A DNA stretch of 64,000 nucleotides, taken from positions 1 to 64,000 of the forward strand of contig NZ_CAJYGQ010000009.1 of assembly GCF_913773635.1 (NCBI RefSeq), read 5' to 3'. How positions within the stretch are numbered: the stretch's first letter is position 1; each line of letters starts with the position of its first letter. The notes below the pieces were generated by a model that ran no database searches, had not been told where the DNA came from, and saw nothing but the letters and a program-made list of their open reading frames with translations. The position numbers were made by a program, and so were the translations under genes. Source of the stretch: an uncultured Mucilaginibacter sp. (lineage in GTDB: Bacteria; Bacteroidota; Bacteroidia; Sphingobacteriales; Sphingobacteriaceae). Shown here in pieces: positions 29,225 to 38,516 of the stretch.

Positions 29225-30016
29225 TTATTCGTTAGCCGGCTTTTGTTGCTCATTCATCATATGAGCAACAGTACTGTCAGGTGTTAAATTGCTCATTGCA
29301 ATTTGCACCTTATTTTTAAAGCCCGATATAACTTTATCTTTATCATCCTGCATTGCTTCGTAACCATCTTTGGCTACATCGGCAGCGTTGCTCAATGAAC
29401 TTTTATCTTGAACTATGCGGCTTTCCTGCATATTTGCTTTGTTAAAGAAGTCAGTATCGGTTGCACCCGGCATTAATGCTGTTACCGTTATGCCTGTATC
29501 TTTTAACTCTTCGCGTATAGCTTCGGTAAATGATAATACAAATGCCTTGGTACCATGGTAAACCGACTGCCACGGACCCGGAACCTTACTGGCAATAGAC
29601 GCCAGATTTAAAATTTTACCCTCATTTCGGGCCACCATATCTTTCAAAAAGCATTTGGTTAAAATGACCAATGATGCAACGTTGAGGTCAATAATGCTCA
29701 ACTCGCGATTGATATCCGTATCCTTAAATTCACCATATAGTCCCTGGCCTGCATCATTTACCAATACATCAACCTGCATGCCCTTGGCCTTCACCTCGTC
29801 ATACAAATCAAACGCAGCCTGGCGGCTAAATAAGTCTTTGGCAATAGTGCTAACTTCAATGCCACTTTGGCGAAGATGTGCCGCACAATTATCAAGCTTT
29901 TGCTCATTACGGGCTACCAAAATAAGGTTGTAACCATCGGCAGCAAATAACTTAGCCAATTCAAAACCAATACCTTCTGAGGCACCGGTTATTAATGCAC
30001 ATGGTCTGTTATTCAT
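29225..30016 (-). CDS. SDR family oxidoreductase
   Basis: TGASEGIGFELAKLFA, NDAGQGLYGEF, YHGTKAFVLSFTEA. Confidence 0.92.
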   Translation of the reverse strand: MNNRPCALITGASEGIGFELAKLFAADGYNLILVARNEQKLDNCAAHLRQSGIEVSTIAKDLFSRQAAFDLYDEVKAKGMQVDVLVNDAGQGLYGEFKDTDINRELSIIDLNVASLVILTKCFLKDMVARNEGKILNLASIASKVPGPWQSVYHGTKAFVLSFTEAIREELKDTGITVTALMPGATDTDFFNKANMQESRIVQDKSSLSNAADVAKDGYEAMQDDKDKVISGFKNKVQIAMSNLTPDSTVAHMMNEQQKPANE

Positions 30017-30075
30017 AATTATTGAGTTTGCCCGGTTTTAAAACCGGATTAAAAATTTGGTTTATACTTTTTAAA

Positions 30076-31239
30076 TTAACTCCATGGTTTTAACACCACT
30101 TTGGTACAATCATCCTGCTTTTTCTGGAACATCTCGTAGCCTTTCGCCGCTTCACTTAATGGAAGCGTATGGCTAATAATGTCATCAAGCACTACCTTCT
30201 CTTCTTTTACCAAGTCAATAAGATGGTCAATGTAATTAAGTACGGGAGCCTGACCTTGTTTAATGGTAATACCCTTGTCAAATATTCTGAACATTGGGAA
30301 GTTATCATACGGAGAGCCATATACACCTACAATGCTAACCGTACCGCTGCGGCGTACCGACTCAAAACACAGATCGAGTATTTTCATACTGCCTACTTCA
30401 AAGTTTACGGCCGATTTAATTTTATCCATCACGCCGCGCTCCGGCTCAAAGCCTACAGCATCAACGCATACATCGGCGCCACGCCCACCTGTCATTTGCC
30501 TAATGGCTTCAACAACATCAACCTTATGCGGATTCAAGGTTTCAACATGGTTTACGGCTTTTGCCTTCTCCAGGCGATAGTCAAGTACATCAATGGCAAT
30601 CACACGTCCGGCGCCATTAAGCCAGGCTGCTTTTTGTGCCATCATTCCAACAGGACCAGAGCCAAATATGGCTACTGTTTCGCCACCTTTAAGCTGCGCC
30701 CAATCAATGGCCGACCATCCTGTAGGAAAAATATCTGTTAAAAACAGCACCTGCTCGTCCGTTAAATTATCAGGCACAATACGCGGACTTATATCTGCAT
30801 ACGGCACACGTACGTACTCGGCCTGACCACCCGAGTAACCTCCATATAAATCGGTATAACCATATAGGGCGCCACCTTTTTTATCGGTTAAGTCGCCGTC
30901 AGGCCCGTAGTGTTCGTAATTTGAATTTTCGCAATGAGGTGAAGCTCCGTGCGTACAAAAGAAACAATGGCCGCAAGATATTGGGAAAGGAACCACAACG
31001 CGATCACCCTTTTTTAGTTTGGTAACGCCTGCGCCAACCTCTTCAACAATACCCATAAACTCGTGCCCTAATACAAGGTCTTTAGGTTGTGGTACGCCGC
31101 CACTTAGTATGTGTAAGTCAGAACCGCATATAGCTGTTGATGTAACTTTTAAAATTACATCATTTGGATGCTGAATTTTTGGATCTTCAACGGTATCTAC
31201 GCTGATGTCTCCGGGTTTGTGAAATACTGCTGCTTTCAT
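30076..31239 (-). CDS. Zinc-dependent alcohol dehydrogenase (formaldehyde-dehydrogenase-like MDR)
   Basis: CGSDLHILSGG, LGHEFMGIVEEVG, GSGPVGMMAQKAAWLNGAGRVIAID. Confidence 0.93.
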   Translation of the reverse strand: MKAAVFHKPGDISVDTVEDPKIQHPNDVILKVTSTAICGSDLHILSGGVPQPKDLVLGHEFMGIVEEVGAGVTKLKKGDRVVVPFPISCGHCFFCTHGASPHCENSNYEHYGPDGDLTDKKGGALYGYTDLYGGYSGGQAEYVRVPYADISPRIVPDNLTDEQVLFLTDIFPTGWSAIDWAQLKGGETVAIFGSGPVGMMAQKAAWLNGAGRVIAIDVLDYRLEKAKAVNHVETLNPHKVDVVEAIRQMTGGRGADVCVDAVGFEPERGVMDKIKSAVNFEVGSMKILDLCFESVRRSGTVSIVGVYGSPYDNFPMFRIFDKGITIKQGQAPVLNYIDHLIDLVKEEKVVLDDIISHTLPLSEAAKGYEMFQKKQDDCTKVVLKPWS

Positions 31240-31389
31240 AGGTAGTGTTAAGTAACTTTAATTTATAATTAAATCACATAACACTAACAGAAATACCAAA
31301 GACAGGTTTTTTCTAAATACTAAAAACCGACAACTACAGATTTTGAATTTGTCTATATTTCAGTGTATTAAATTAAAACAAGATGATAT

Positions 31390-32280
31390 TTACCTGATGA
31401 GCATCTGCTCAAACTGCAGGCTATCACCCTTAAATGCATTGAAATCAACCGTGTGGTTTATACCAGTTATATGAGCAGTTTCTGAGTGCTGCCAAAACCA
31501 CCAATTGGTATTTTTACCGGCTTTAAGTTCGGGCTTGTTATAGTGTGCAATCCATAGCGGGTAGTCATCAAAGTCGCCTTCCAGGTAATCTTTATAAAAG
31601 CTGAGCCCGGTGTAAATAATGGGTTTGGTTTTCAACTTACTTACAACGTGCTTTAAAAACGTTTTTAATTGCTTTCGCATTTCCTCCGGTGTTACGTTAT
31701 CCAGCCGTTCTATGTCAACTACGGGCGGTAAATCACCACTTTCAATATTTACATTTTGCAGAAAAAAGCGGGCCTGCCATAAACCATCCTTATATGGCCT
31801 GAAGAAATGGTAGGCCCCGCACCGTATACCGTTTTTGGCGGCTTCGCGCCAGTTACGTTTAAAATACGGATCAACCGTAAGCAAACCCTCCGTAGCTTTT
31901 ATAAAGGCAAAGCTTATGCGTACGCTATCTTCTTCCATTGCCCGTACCTTTGGCCAGTCAATCTTCCCTTGTGCGTAAGAAACATCAATTCCATGAATTT
32001 TGTAACGCGTAGGAATATCTATACCAAAACTTTTATAATTGCGATAATGCGGATTCTGTCCTATGTTTTTCACCCACTGCCAGCTTGCCGAAAAAAAGCT
32101 TACAACGTACCCATAGTAAAACGGCGAAAGCAATACCAGTAACGATCCGATAACCAAGGGCTTCCATGAAAATGTTTGGGTTTTCTTTTTAACGGGGGGC
32201 TTTCTGGCTGTTTTAGCACGCGGTTTTGCCGCTGGTACCTTTCGGGGCTTAATAGGTTTTAACTCTTTAGGCGTAGTCAC
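31390..32280 (-). CDS. GH25 family lysozyme, membrane-anchored
   Basis: HGIDVSYAQGKIDWPKV, FAFIKATEGLLTVDPYFKRNW, YHFFRPYKDG, PPVVDIE; basic N-terminus plus TM helix. Confidence 0.92.
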   Translation of the reverse strand: MTTPKELKPIKPRKVPAAKPRAKTARKPPVKKKTQTFSWKPLVIGSLLVLLSPFYYGYVVSFFSASWQWVKNIGQNPHYRNYKSFGIDIPTRYKIHGIDVSYAQGKIDWPKVRAMEEDSVRISFAFIKATEGLLTVDPYFKRNWREAAKNGIRCGAYHFFRPYKDGLWQARFFLQNVNIESGDLPPVVDIERLDNVTPEEMRKQLKTFLKHVVSKLKTKPIIYTGLSFYKDYLEGDFDDYPLWIAHYNKPELKAGKNTNWWFWQHSETAHITGINHTVDFNAFKGDSLQFEQMLIR

Positions 32281-32352
32281 GCTGCAAAGTTACGCACTAT
32301 ATAAACAGGTAAATAAATTTTACTTAACAAATAATATAAACACTTAAATGCA

Positions 32353-32385
32353 TAAAAAAAGCAACCATTTACAGGTTGCTTTCTT
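32353..32385 (-). terminator. Intrinsic terminator of the GH31 gene
   Basis: AAAAAAAGCAACC-ATTTACA-GGTTGCTTTCTT; minus strand has T-tract. Confidence 0.7.
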
Positions 32386-32398
32386 ATTCTATAACTAA

Positions 32399-34870
32399 TT
32401 AAGCTATTTCAATTTGCTTAAAGTTTTTAGTGAACTTAAAGTCCAGTATCAGCTTTTCGGCATCAAAAACAAAGTCGGTAACCTCTTTACCATCAGCAAT
32501 AATTTTTGATGGTTTAAAAGGCAAGCCAACCACATTGAAGTGGTAATTTTCATAACGAGGTGTATATAAACCTTCCATGCTTTGCTGTAGCGTGAAACTT
32601 GTTGGCTTACCGCTTGCAACAAATTTTTTCTCGGAGTATATGTCCTGCTCGTAGGCAAATGTTTCGCCATAATCTTCAAAAAAGAACGAGTTTGCAGGTG
32701 CTTCGCTGTAATAAACGTTAAGCTTAACCTCTTCAATTTCCTTTTCGCCCACGTATTGCATTACTGGGTATTCGGGTATTACCGAACCTGCTTTTACAAA
32801 CAGCGGAATGGTTTCAAGTGGTGTTGCAACTTCAACCTCGCGGCCACCTTCTATTAATTGGTTGTCCCAGTAGCCAAACCAATTACCCTTAGGCAGGTAA
32901 ACCTTCCGGCTTGTTTGGCCGGGCTCCATAACAGGGCAAACTAGTATTTTGTCACCGTAGGTAAACTCATCCTGGCGGGCCTGGTTATTTATCTCGCCTT
33001 GCTCCTGCATTACAACCGGGCGCAGTATAGGGAAACCATAACGGTGATGTTCCCAAAATGTTGAATACAAATATGGTATAAGCTTGTAGCGAAGCTCAAT
33101 AAATTTACGGTTAATGGCAGTATATGGCTCGCCAAAACTCCAGGGCTCGCGTTCTTTAGTGTCACCGGCCGAGTGTGCGCGCATAAAGGGTGAAAATGTT
33201 CCCATTTGAATCCAGCGTGTAAACAATTCGCCATCAGGCTCGCCGCTAAAGCCACCAATATCGGTACCGCAAAACGGTATGCCCGACATTGACAAACGCT
33301 GGCACTGTACGTTACCAAGGCGCAAATGCTCCCATGACGCTACGTTATCGCCGGTCCAAACAGAGGTAAAGCGTTGCACGCCTGAATACCCCGCGCGGGT
33401 AATGGTAAAAGGACGCTTATTTTTCATAAGCTTACGCATGCCTTCATATGTAGCTCTTACCATTTGCATGCCGTACACGTTATGTGCCTTACGGTGCGAT
33501 CCGCGGTAACCATCATACTGGTGGCGTACATCATCAGGGAAGGTACCGGCGCCAAATACAGCAGGTTCGTTCATATCGTTCCAAACGCCCGCTACGCCTA
33601 ATTGTACCAACTCGTCAAACAAAGTTCCCCACCATTCACGCACCTCTGGATTGGTGAAATCAGGAAACTGGCAACGGCCCGGCCATACGTGGCCTTCCAT
33701 AAAGTAATCATCGCATCTGCGACAGAAATAACGCTTCTCCTTGCCTTCTTTAAAAACCCAGTAATTATCATCAACCCTTATACCCGGATCAATAATCACT
33801 ACTGTTTTAAATCCATCTGCCGCCAATTCCTTAATCATTTTTTTAGGATCAGGGAAATATTTACGGTTCCAGGTAAAGCAGCGGTACCCGTCCATATAAT
33901 CTATGTCAAGGTAAATGCCGTCGCACGGAATTTTATTTTCGCGGAAACCGTTAGCTACCTTTTTAACCTTTGACTCAGGGTAATAACTCCAACGGCACTG
34001 ATGATAGCCAAGCGCCCACAATGGCGGCATTGGGTGAGTACCCGTTAATAAATGGTAACGTTTAACAACGTCCATCATATTTGGGCCATGTATGTAATAG
34101 TATTGCAGCTCTCCCCCATCGGCCCAAAAACTCGTTTTGTTACGATCTTCAGAACCAAAATCAAAGTGAGCTTTAAAGGTATTATCGAAAAATATACCGT
34201 GTGCAATACCTTCGTTAAGGCTTATATAAAACGGTATACTGCGATATATTGGGTCTTGGTTCCAGGCAAATGAGTAAGCGTCGGTATTCCAGTTTACAAA
34301 GCGTTTACCGCGCAAGTTTAAGTCGGTAGGTTTATCGCCCAAGCCATAAAAGGCTTCTTCGGGATGACAAACCTTTGTACCAAATACGTAGTAACCACCA
34401 AACTGAACGTTTTCTTCCCAGTGCATTGGGGTTGCATCAGCACTGGTTACATGATTTTGGCTATCAGAAAAAGAAACCAGGAAGTCTTTTTTCTTGATAT
34501 GGCAGTTTACTGTACTTGTTGAAATACGGTATTCGTCTTCGTTTTCATGTAAATGAAATACCGATACTTTAACTTCAAGCTTTGGTACAGCGTATGAAAA
34601 CTCTTCTAAAAAAACGCTGTGAGGCGCCATGCGCACCCTTATTATTTCGTCGGTTACAATGGTTACTTCAACAGTAGCCTCAGTGTCGCGAAAGAAAAAC
34701 TTGTTACCCTTCTGCTCAACGCTTTCGGGTGCGGTAAGATACTTTTTTACAATTGGCTTTAAACCAAGAACCGGGTTATTAACGTGCTGAAAAACTTCTT
34801 CTTCCTGTTCAATAAGTTTAACCGCTGGCGATTCAGGTATCGGATCGTTTGATGGATTGTTTTGTTCCAT
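32399..34870 (-). CDS. GH31 family alpha-glucosidase-like hydrolase
   Basis: GVWNDMNEPAVF catalytic motif; PPLWALGYHQCRWSYYPE; DGIYLDIDYMDGYRCFTWN. Confidence 0.96.
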   Translation of the reverse strand: MEQNNPSNDPIPESPAVKLIEQEEEVFQHVNNPVLGLKPIVKKYLTAPESVEQKGNKFFFRDTEATVEVTIVTDEIIRVRMAPHSVFLEEFSYAVPKLEVKVSVFHLHENEDEYRISTSTVNCHIKKKDFLVSFSDSQNHVTSADATPMHWEENVQFGGYYVFGTKVCHPEEAFYGLGDKPTDLNLRGKRFVNWNTDAYSFAWNQDPIYRSIPFYISLNEGIAHGIFFDNTFKAHFDFGSEDRNKTSFWADGGELQYYYIHGPNMMDVVKRYHLLTGTHPMPPLWALGYHQCRWSYYPESKVKKVANGFRENKIPCDGIYLDIDYMDGYRCFTWNRKYFPDPKKMIKELAADGFKTVVIIDPGIRVDDNYWVFKEGKEKRYFCRRCDDYFMEGHVWPGRCQFPDFTNPEVREWWGTLFDELVQLGVAGVWNDMNEPAVFGAGTFPDDVRHQYDGYRGSHRKAHNVYGMQMVRATYEGMRKLMKNKRPFTITRAGYSGVQRFTSVWTGDNVASWEHLRLGNVQCQRLSMSGIPFCGTDIGGFSGEPDGELFTRWIQMGTFSPFMRAHSAGDTKEREPWSFGEPYTAINRKFIELRYKLIPYLYSTFWEHHRYGFPILRPVVMQEQGEINNQARQDEFTYGDKILVCPVMEPGQTSRKVYLPKGNWFGYWDNQLIEGGREVEVATPLETIPLFVKAGSVIPEYPVMQYVGEKEIEEVKLNVYYSEAPANSFFFEDYGETFAYEQDIYSEKKFVASGKPTSFTLQQSMEGLYTPRYENYHFNVVGLPFKPSKIIADGKEVTDFVFDAEKLILDFKFTKNFKQIEIA

Positions 34871-35357
34871 TGAGTTAGTTAGTTCTGATTAATTAAGTAT
34901 TGCTTTTTAAGGCTGGTATTAAACAAATAGTTTCAATAACCAAGCCATGTTACACCATAAATGCAACCTGCGTTTACTTATACGTAATTACCGACCGAAA
35001 AGTAAAAAGAAATTTACCATTAGCCTAACTTAATTTGCTATTGAATGATTTGAATACGGTTTTCGGGGAAATATTAACCCAACTTGACCAGGCATTGGGT
35101 GCATCATACATGAGTTTGGTTTCTACAGCATTTTTATAAAGAAAACGCTGGCAACTCATAAGTCTCACCGTTAATATCTTATGCTATAAATAGCAGCTTA
35201 TGTTAAATAAATTTTACTAGTATTGTGCGCACAGGTAAAACAAGCAACAGGTAGCATATGTTGGACATCTAAGGCATAATTTGCTTTCAACAAAATCTTT
35301 ACCGATTGCTTAACGCATTCATCTTGATTTACCGTCGTTCTGAACAGACTATCTACC

Positions 35358-37796
35358 ATGGCAAAAAAAACCGAGAAAACTAAACCTTTGAACATTGCAG
35401 AAGGTAATGAGGCTAACAACCCCTTATCTGCTGATATCCCCACTACCAATGATGCATTGTTATTGAATGACAAGGCTAAAACAAAAGCAGATAAGGATAA
35501 AAAACCAAAATCAACAAAAAAAGCCACTAATACCGATGAACCTGTTAAAGGTACAAAGGCAAAAAAAAGCAAGGCTGAAGATGCCGCCTCATTAACTTCA
35601 TCTTCTGCAGAAACATTTCCTGAGTCGCAACCGGTGAAGGCAAAAAGAACGTCGCGCAAAACAGAAGGTATTGCAGATGGCCAAACCTTTCCGGAGTCGC
35701 TTCCTGTTAAGGCGGTGAAAAAATCTGCCGCAAAGGTTGCAAAAAAACAACCTGCCGTGGCAATTGAGGCTGGCGTAGCCAATGAGCAGTATGCCGCTAC
35801 TGAACAATCATCGTTAGCGCATAACAAAGATGCCAAGGCGTTACCTGTAATACATAGCTCTCCTGAAACTAATTTGCTAAGTGAGGGTTTTGAAGCAGTT
35901 GAAGCTTATAGCCGCTTTACCGATTTTGATATTGATCTTTTTAAAGGTGGCAAGCATTACAAGCTTTACGAAAAGTTAGGCTCGCATGTGGTTACTCATA
36001 AAAATGTAGTAGGCACTTACTTTGCCGTATGGGCACCAAATGCTCAATACGTATCGGTTATCGGTAATTTTAATGGTTGGAACAGGGGCAGTCATGCGTT
36101 ATATCACCGCTGGGATGCCTCAGGCATATGGGAAGGTTTTGTGCCTCACGTTGGGCATGGCGAAATTTACAAGTACTTTATACACTCACACAGTGGCGAA
36201 AAGCTTGAAAAAAGTGACCCGTATGCACTACAAAGTGAGCAGCCACCGCAAACGGCTTCGATTGTAAGCCACACTTATTATGAATGGAAGGATGAAAACT
36301 GGATGCGTAACAGGTACGAGCACAATGCTTTAGACCGTCCGTATTCAGTTTATGAGGTTCACCTGGGCTCGTGGGCACGTAGCCCCGAGAGTCCGGACAG
36401 CTTCCTGACTTATAGCGAACTTGCAGATAAGCTGGTACCTTATGTAAAAGAGATGGGCTTTACGCATGTGGAGTTTATGCCTGTTATGGAGCACCCATTT
36501 TATCCAAGCTGGGGTTACCAGTTAACGGGTTACTTTGCAGCTACCTCAAGATACGGCTCGCCTCAACAGCTTATGGAGCTTATTGAACGATTTCACCTCG
36601 AGGGTATTGGCGTTATATTAGATTGGGTACCATCGCACTTTCCGGGAGACGGACATGCGCTGTACCGCTTTGATGGCACACACCTTTATGAGCATGAAGA
36701 TGTACGCAAAGGCTACCACCCCGACTGGACATCATACATTTTTAATTACGGGCGTAACGAAGTTAAAGCGTTTTTAATAAGCAGCGCCATGTTTTGGCTT
36801 GAGCGTTACCACGCCGACGGTATACGCGTAGATGGAGTAGCCTCAATGCTTTACCTTGATTATTCACGCAAGCAAGGCGAATGGGAACCCAATATGTTTG
36901 GCAATAACTTTAACTTAGAAGCTATTGACTTTTTAAAGGAGTTTAACATGGCTGTTTACAGCCACTTCCCCGACGTTCAAACCATTGCCGAAGAATCTAC
37001 CTCTTTTAACGGCGTAACCAAACCGGTTTACCTTGGCGGACTTGGCTTTGGCATGAAGTGGATGATGGGTTGGATGCACGACAGTTTAAATTACTTTAAG
37101 CTCGACCCTATTCACCGCCAGTACCATCATAATGAGATTACGTTTAGTCTTATTTATGCCTTTACAGAAAACTTTATGCTGCCGTTTTCGCATGATGAGG
37201 TGGTGTACGGCAAGCACTCCATGCTATGCAAAATGCCTGGAGACGAGTGGCAGCGCTACGCCAACCTGCGCTTACTATACAGCTACATGTTTACCCATCC
37301 CGGAGCAAAACTCTTGTTTATGGGTGCTGAATTTGGGCAAAATGCCGAATGGGATTTTGGAAAGTCGTTAGACTGGTGGATTTCTCAATATGATTGCCAC
37401 CTGGGTATGAAAGAAACGGTAAAAGCTCTGAATAAGCTGTACAAAAGTTACCCGGCTTTATATGAAAAAGCATTTGGCAAAGACGGCTTTGAATGGATAG
37501 ACGGCGGTAACAGCAAAGACTCTATTATAGTATATGCACGTAAAGGACATGATGCCGAAAATGATGTGGTAGTTGTGCTTAACATGACACCGCTGGTTCA
37601 TTATGACTTCCGTATAGGTGTAACCCAGCACGGCGAGTGGCGCGAAGTGTTCAATTCGGATGATAAGAACTTTTGGGGGACAGGTGTAAATAATCCGTAC
37701 CCGCTTAAATCACAAAACAATAAGTGGCACGGGCAGGAGAACTCTATTGAAATTACAATACCGCCGTTAAGCGCAGTGGTGTTTGCCCAAAAATAA
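35358..37796 (+). CDS. glgB: 1,4-alpha-glucan branching enzyme with a long Lys/Ala-rich N-terminal extension
   Basis: GH13 motifs DWVPSHFPGD, DGIRVDGVASMLYLDYSR, IAEESTSF, LPFSHDEVVYGK; CBM48 region VIGNFNGWNRGSHAL; residues ~1-185 low complexity. Confidence 0.95.
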   Translation: MAKKTEKTKPLNIAEGNEANNPLSADIPTTNDALLLNDKAKTKADKDKKPKSTKKATNTDEPVKGTKAKKSKAEDAASLTSSSAETFPESQPVKAKRTSRKTEGIADGQTFPESLPVKAVKKSAAKVAKKQPAVAIEAGVANEQYAATEQSSLAHNKDAKALPVIHSSPETNLLSEGFEAVEAYSRFTDFDIDLFKGGKHYKLYEKLGSHVVTHKNVVGTYFAVWAPNAQYVSVIGNFNGWNRGSHALYHRWDASGIWEGFVPHVGHGEIYKYFIHSHSGEKLEKSDPYALQSEQPPQTASIVSHTYYEWKDENWMRNRYEHNALDRPYSVYEVHLGSWARSPESPDSFLTYSELADKLVPYVKEMGFTHVEFMPVMEHPFYPSWGYQLTGYFAATSRYGSPQQLMELIERFHLEGIGVILDWVPSHFPGDGHALYRFDGTHLYEHEDVRKGYHPDWTSYIFNYGRNEVKAFLISSAMFWLERYHADGIRVDGVASMLYLDYSRKQGEWEPNMFGNNFNLEAIDFLKEFNMAVYSHFPDVQTIAEESTSFNGVTKPVYLGGLGFGMKWMMGWMHDSLNYFKLDPIHRQYHHNEITFSLIYAFTENFMLPFSHDEVVYGKHSMLCKMPGDEWQRYANLRLLYSYMFTHPGAKLLFMGAEFGQNAEWDFGKSLDWWISQYDCHLGMKETVKALNKLYKSYPALYEKAFGKDGFEWIDGGNSKDSIIVYARKGHDAENDVVVVLNMTPLVHYDFRIGVTQHGEWREVFNSDDKNFWGTGVNNPYPLKSQNNKWHGQENSIEITIPPLSAVVFAQK

Positions 37797-37818
37797 CCTT
37801 AAATCTAATTAAAGTTTT

Positions 37819-37875
37819 AAGCCGGAGAATCAGATGCATGTTTGGCAATGCCTGCATCTGATTCTCCGGCTTTTT
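37819..37875. terminator. Long bidirectional terminator hairpin (20-bp perfect stem)
   Basis: AAGCCGGAGAATCAGATGCA ... TGCATCTGATTCTCCGGCTTTTT between convergent genes. Confidence 0.8.
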
Positions 37876-37877
37876 GT

Positions 37878-38360
37878 TTATAACGTTGCCTTGTATTCGC
37901 AATTGCTAATTGCTCTTTTATAATCTTCAATTGAATCAAAATTGAGGCAAAGTTTAATAGCTTTTTTATAAAATATTATTGCCTCATCAAAGTTTTGATT
38001 GTACTCCTCAAGTATACCTAAGCGATAATTGATCAATGCTTTATCAACCAGTGGCCTGTGCAATGCAGTTGCGGCAATATCACGTGCTTTATCCCATTGT
38101 TCCAAGTTGGTATATAAAACTATTAGATTTATATAAGCGTGCGGGTACTGTGCATTACTTTTAATGGCAGCCTTATAATGGTTTTCGGCACGGGAATAAT
38201 CATCAAATTGTGTACGGTATAACCAGCCCAATGAATTATGAGCCTGCGCTGTTGAAGGTTCTTCTAAAATTATATTTTCAAGCAGTTGTTTAGCCTGCAG
38301 GTAATTAGCGTTCCTAATTGCTTCTTCAGCCTCAAGATATATATCTTCCCAGTTATGCAT
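37878..38360 (-). CDS. TPR-repeat protein
   Basis: ORF 37878..38483; likely start 38360 (MHNWEDIYLEAEEAI). TPR units AQAHNSLGWLYRTQFDDYSRAENHYKAAI. Confidence 0.75.
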   Translation of the reverse strand: MHNWEDIYLEAEEAIRNANYLQAKQLLENIILEEPSTAQAHNSLGWLYRTQFDDYSRAENHYKAAIKSNAQYPHAYINLIVLYTNLEQWDKARDIAATALHRPLVDKALINYRLGILEEYNQNFDEAIIFYKKAIKLCLNFDSIEDYKRAISNCEYKATL

Positions 38361-38516
38361 AGTAAAATTAATTGGGTAAAACTGCAAGATACGCAATAAA
38401 TTCAACTCATATTGGCATGCTAACGTCAAATAATAATGATTGATGTTAGCTACTATGTTAAATTCACGCTTAAAGCCTGGCAATGAAAAAGGTCCTGAGT
38501 AAGGGCCTCTTCTAGT

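Noticed and set aside
30169-30741. 190-aa plus-strand ORF
   Set aside because: Antisense to the zinc-dependent alcohol dehydrogenase with strong family motifs; no recognisable domain.
33602-33973. 123-aa plus-strand ORF
   Set aside because: Antisense within the GH31 gene; no supporting features.
35198-35836. 212-aa minus-strand ORF overlapping the glgB N-terminus
   Set aside because: Antisense to the Lys/Ala-rich GlgB tail; the long open frame follows from codon bias there (AAA/GCA complement), and the GlgB frame is clearly the real one.
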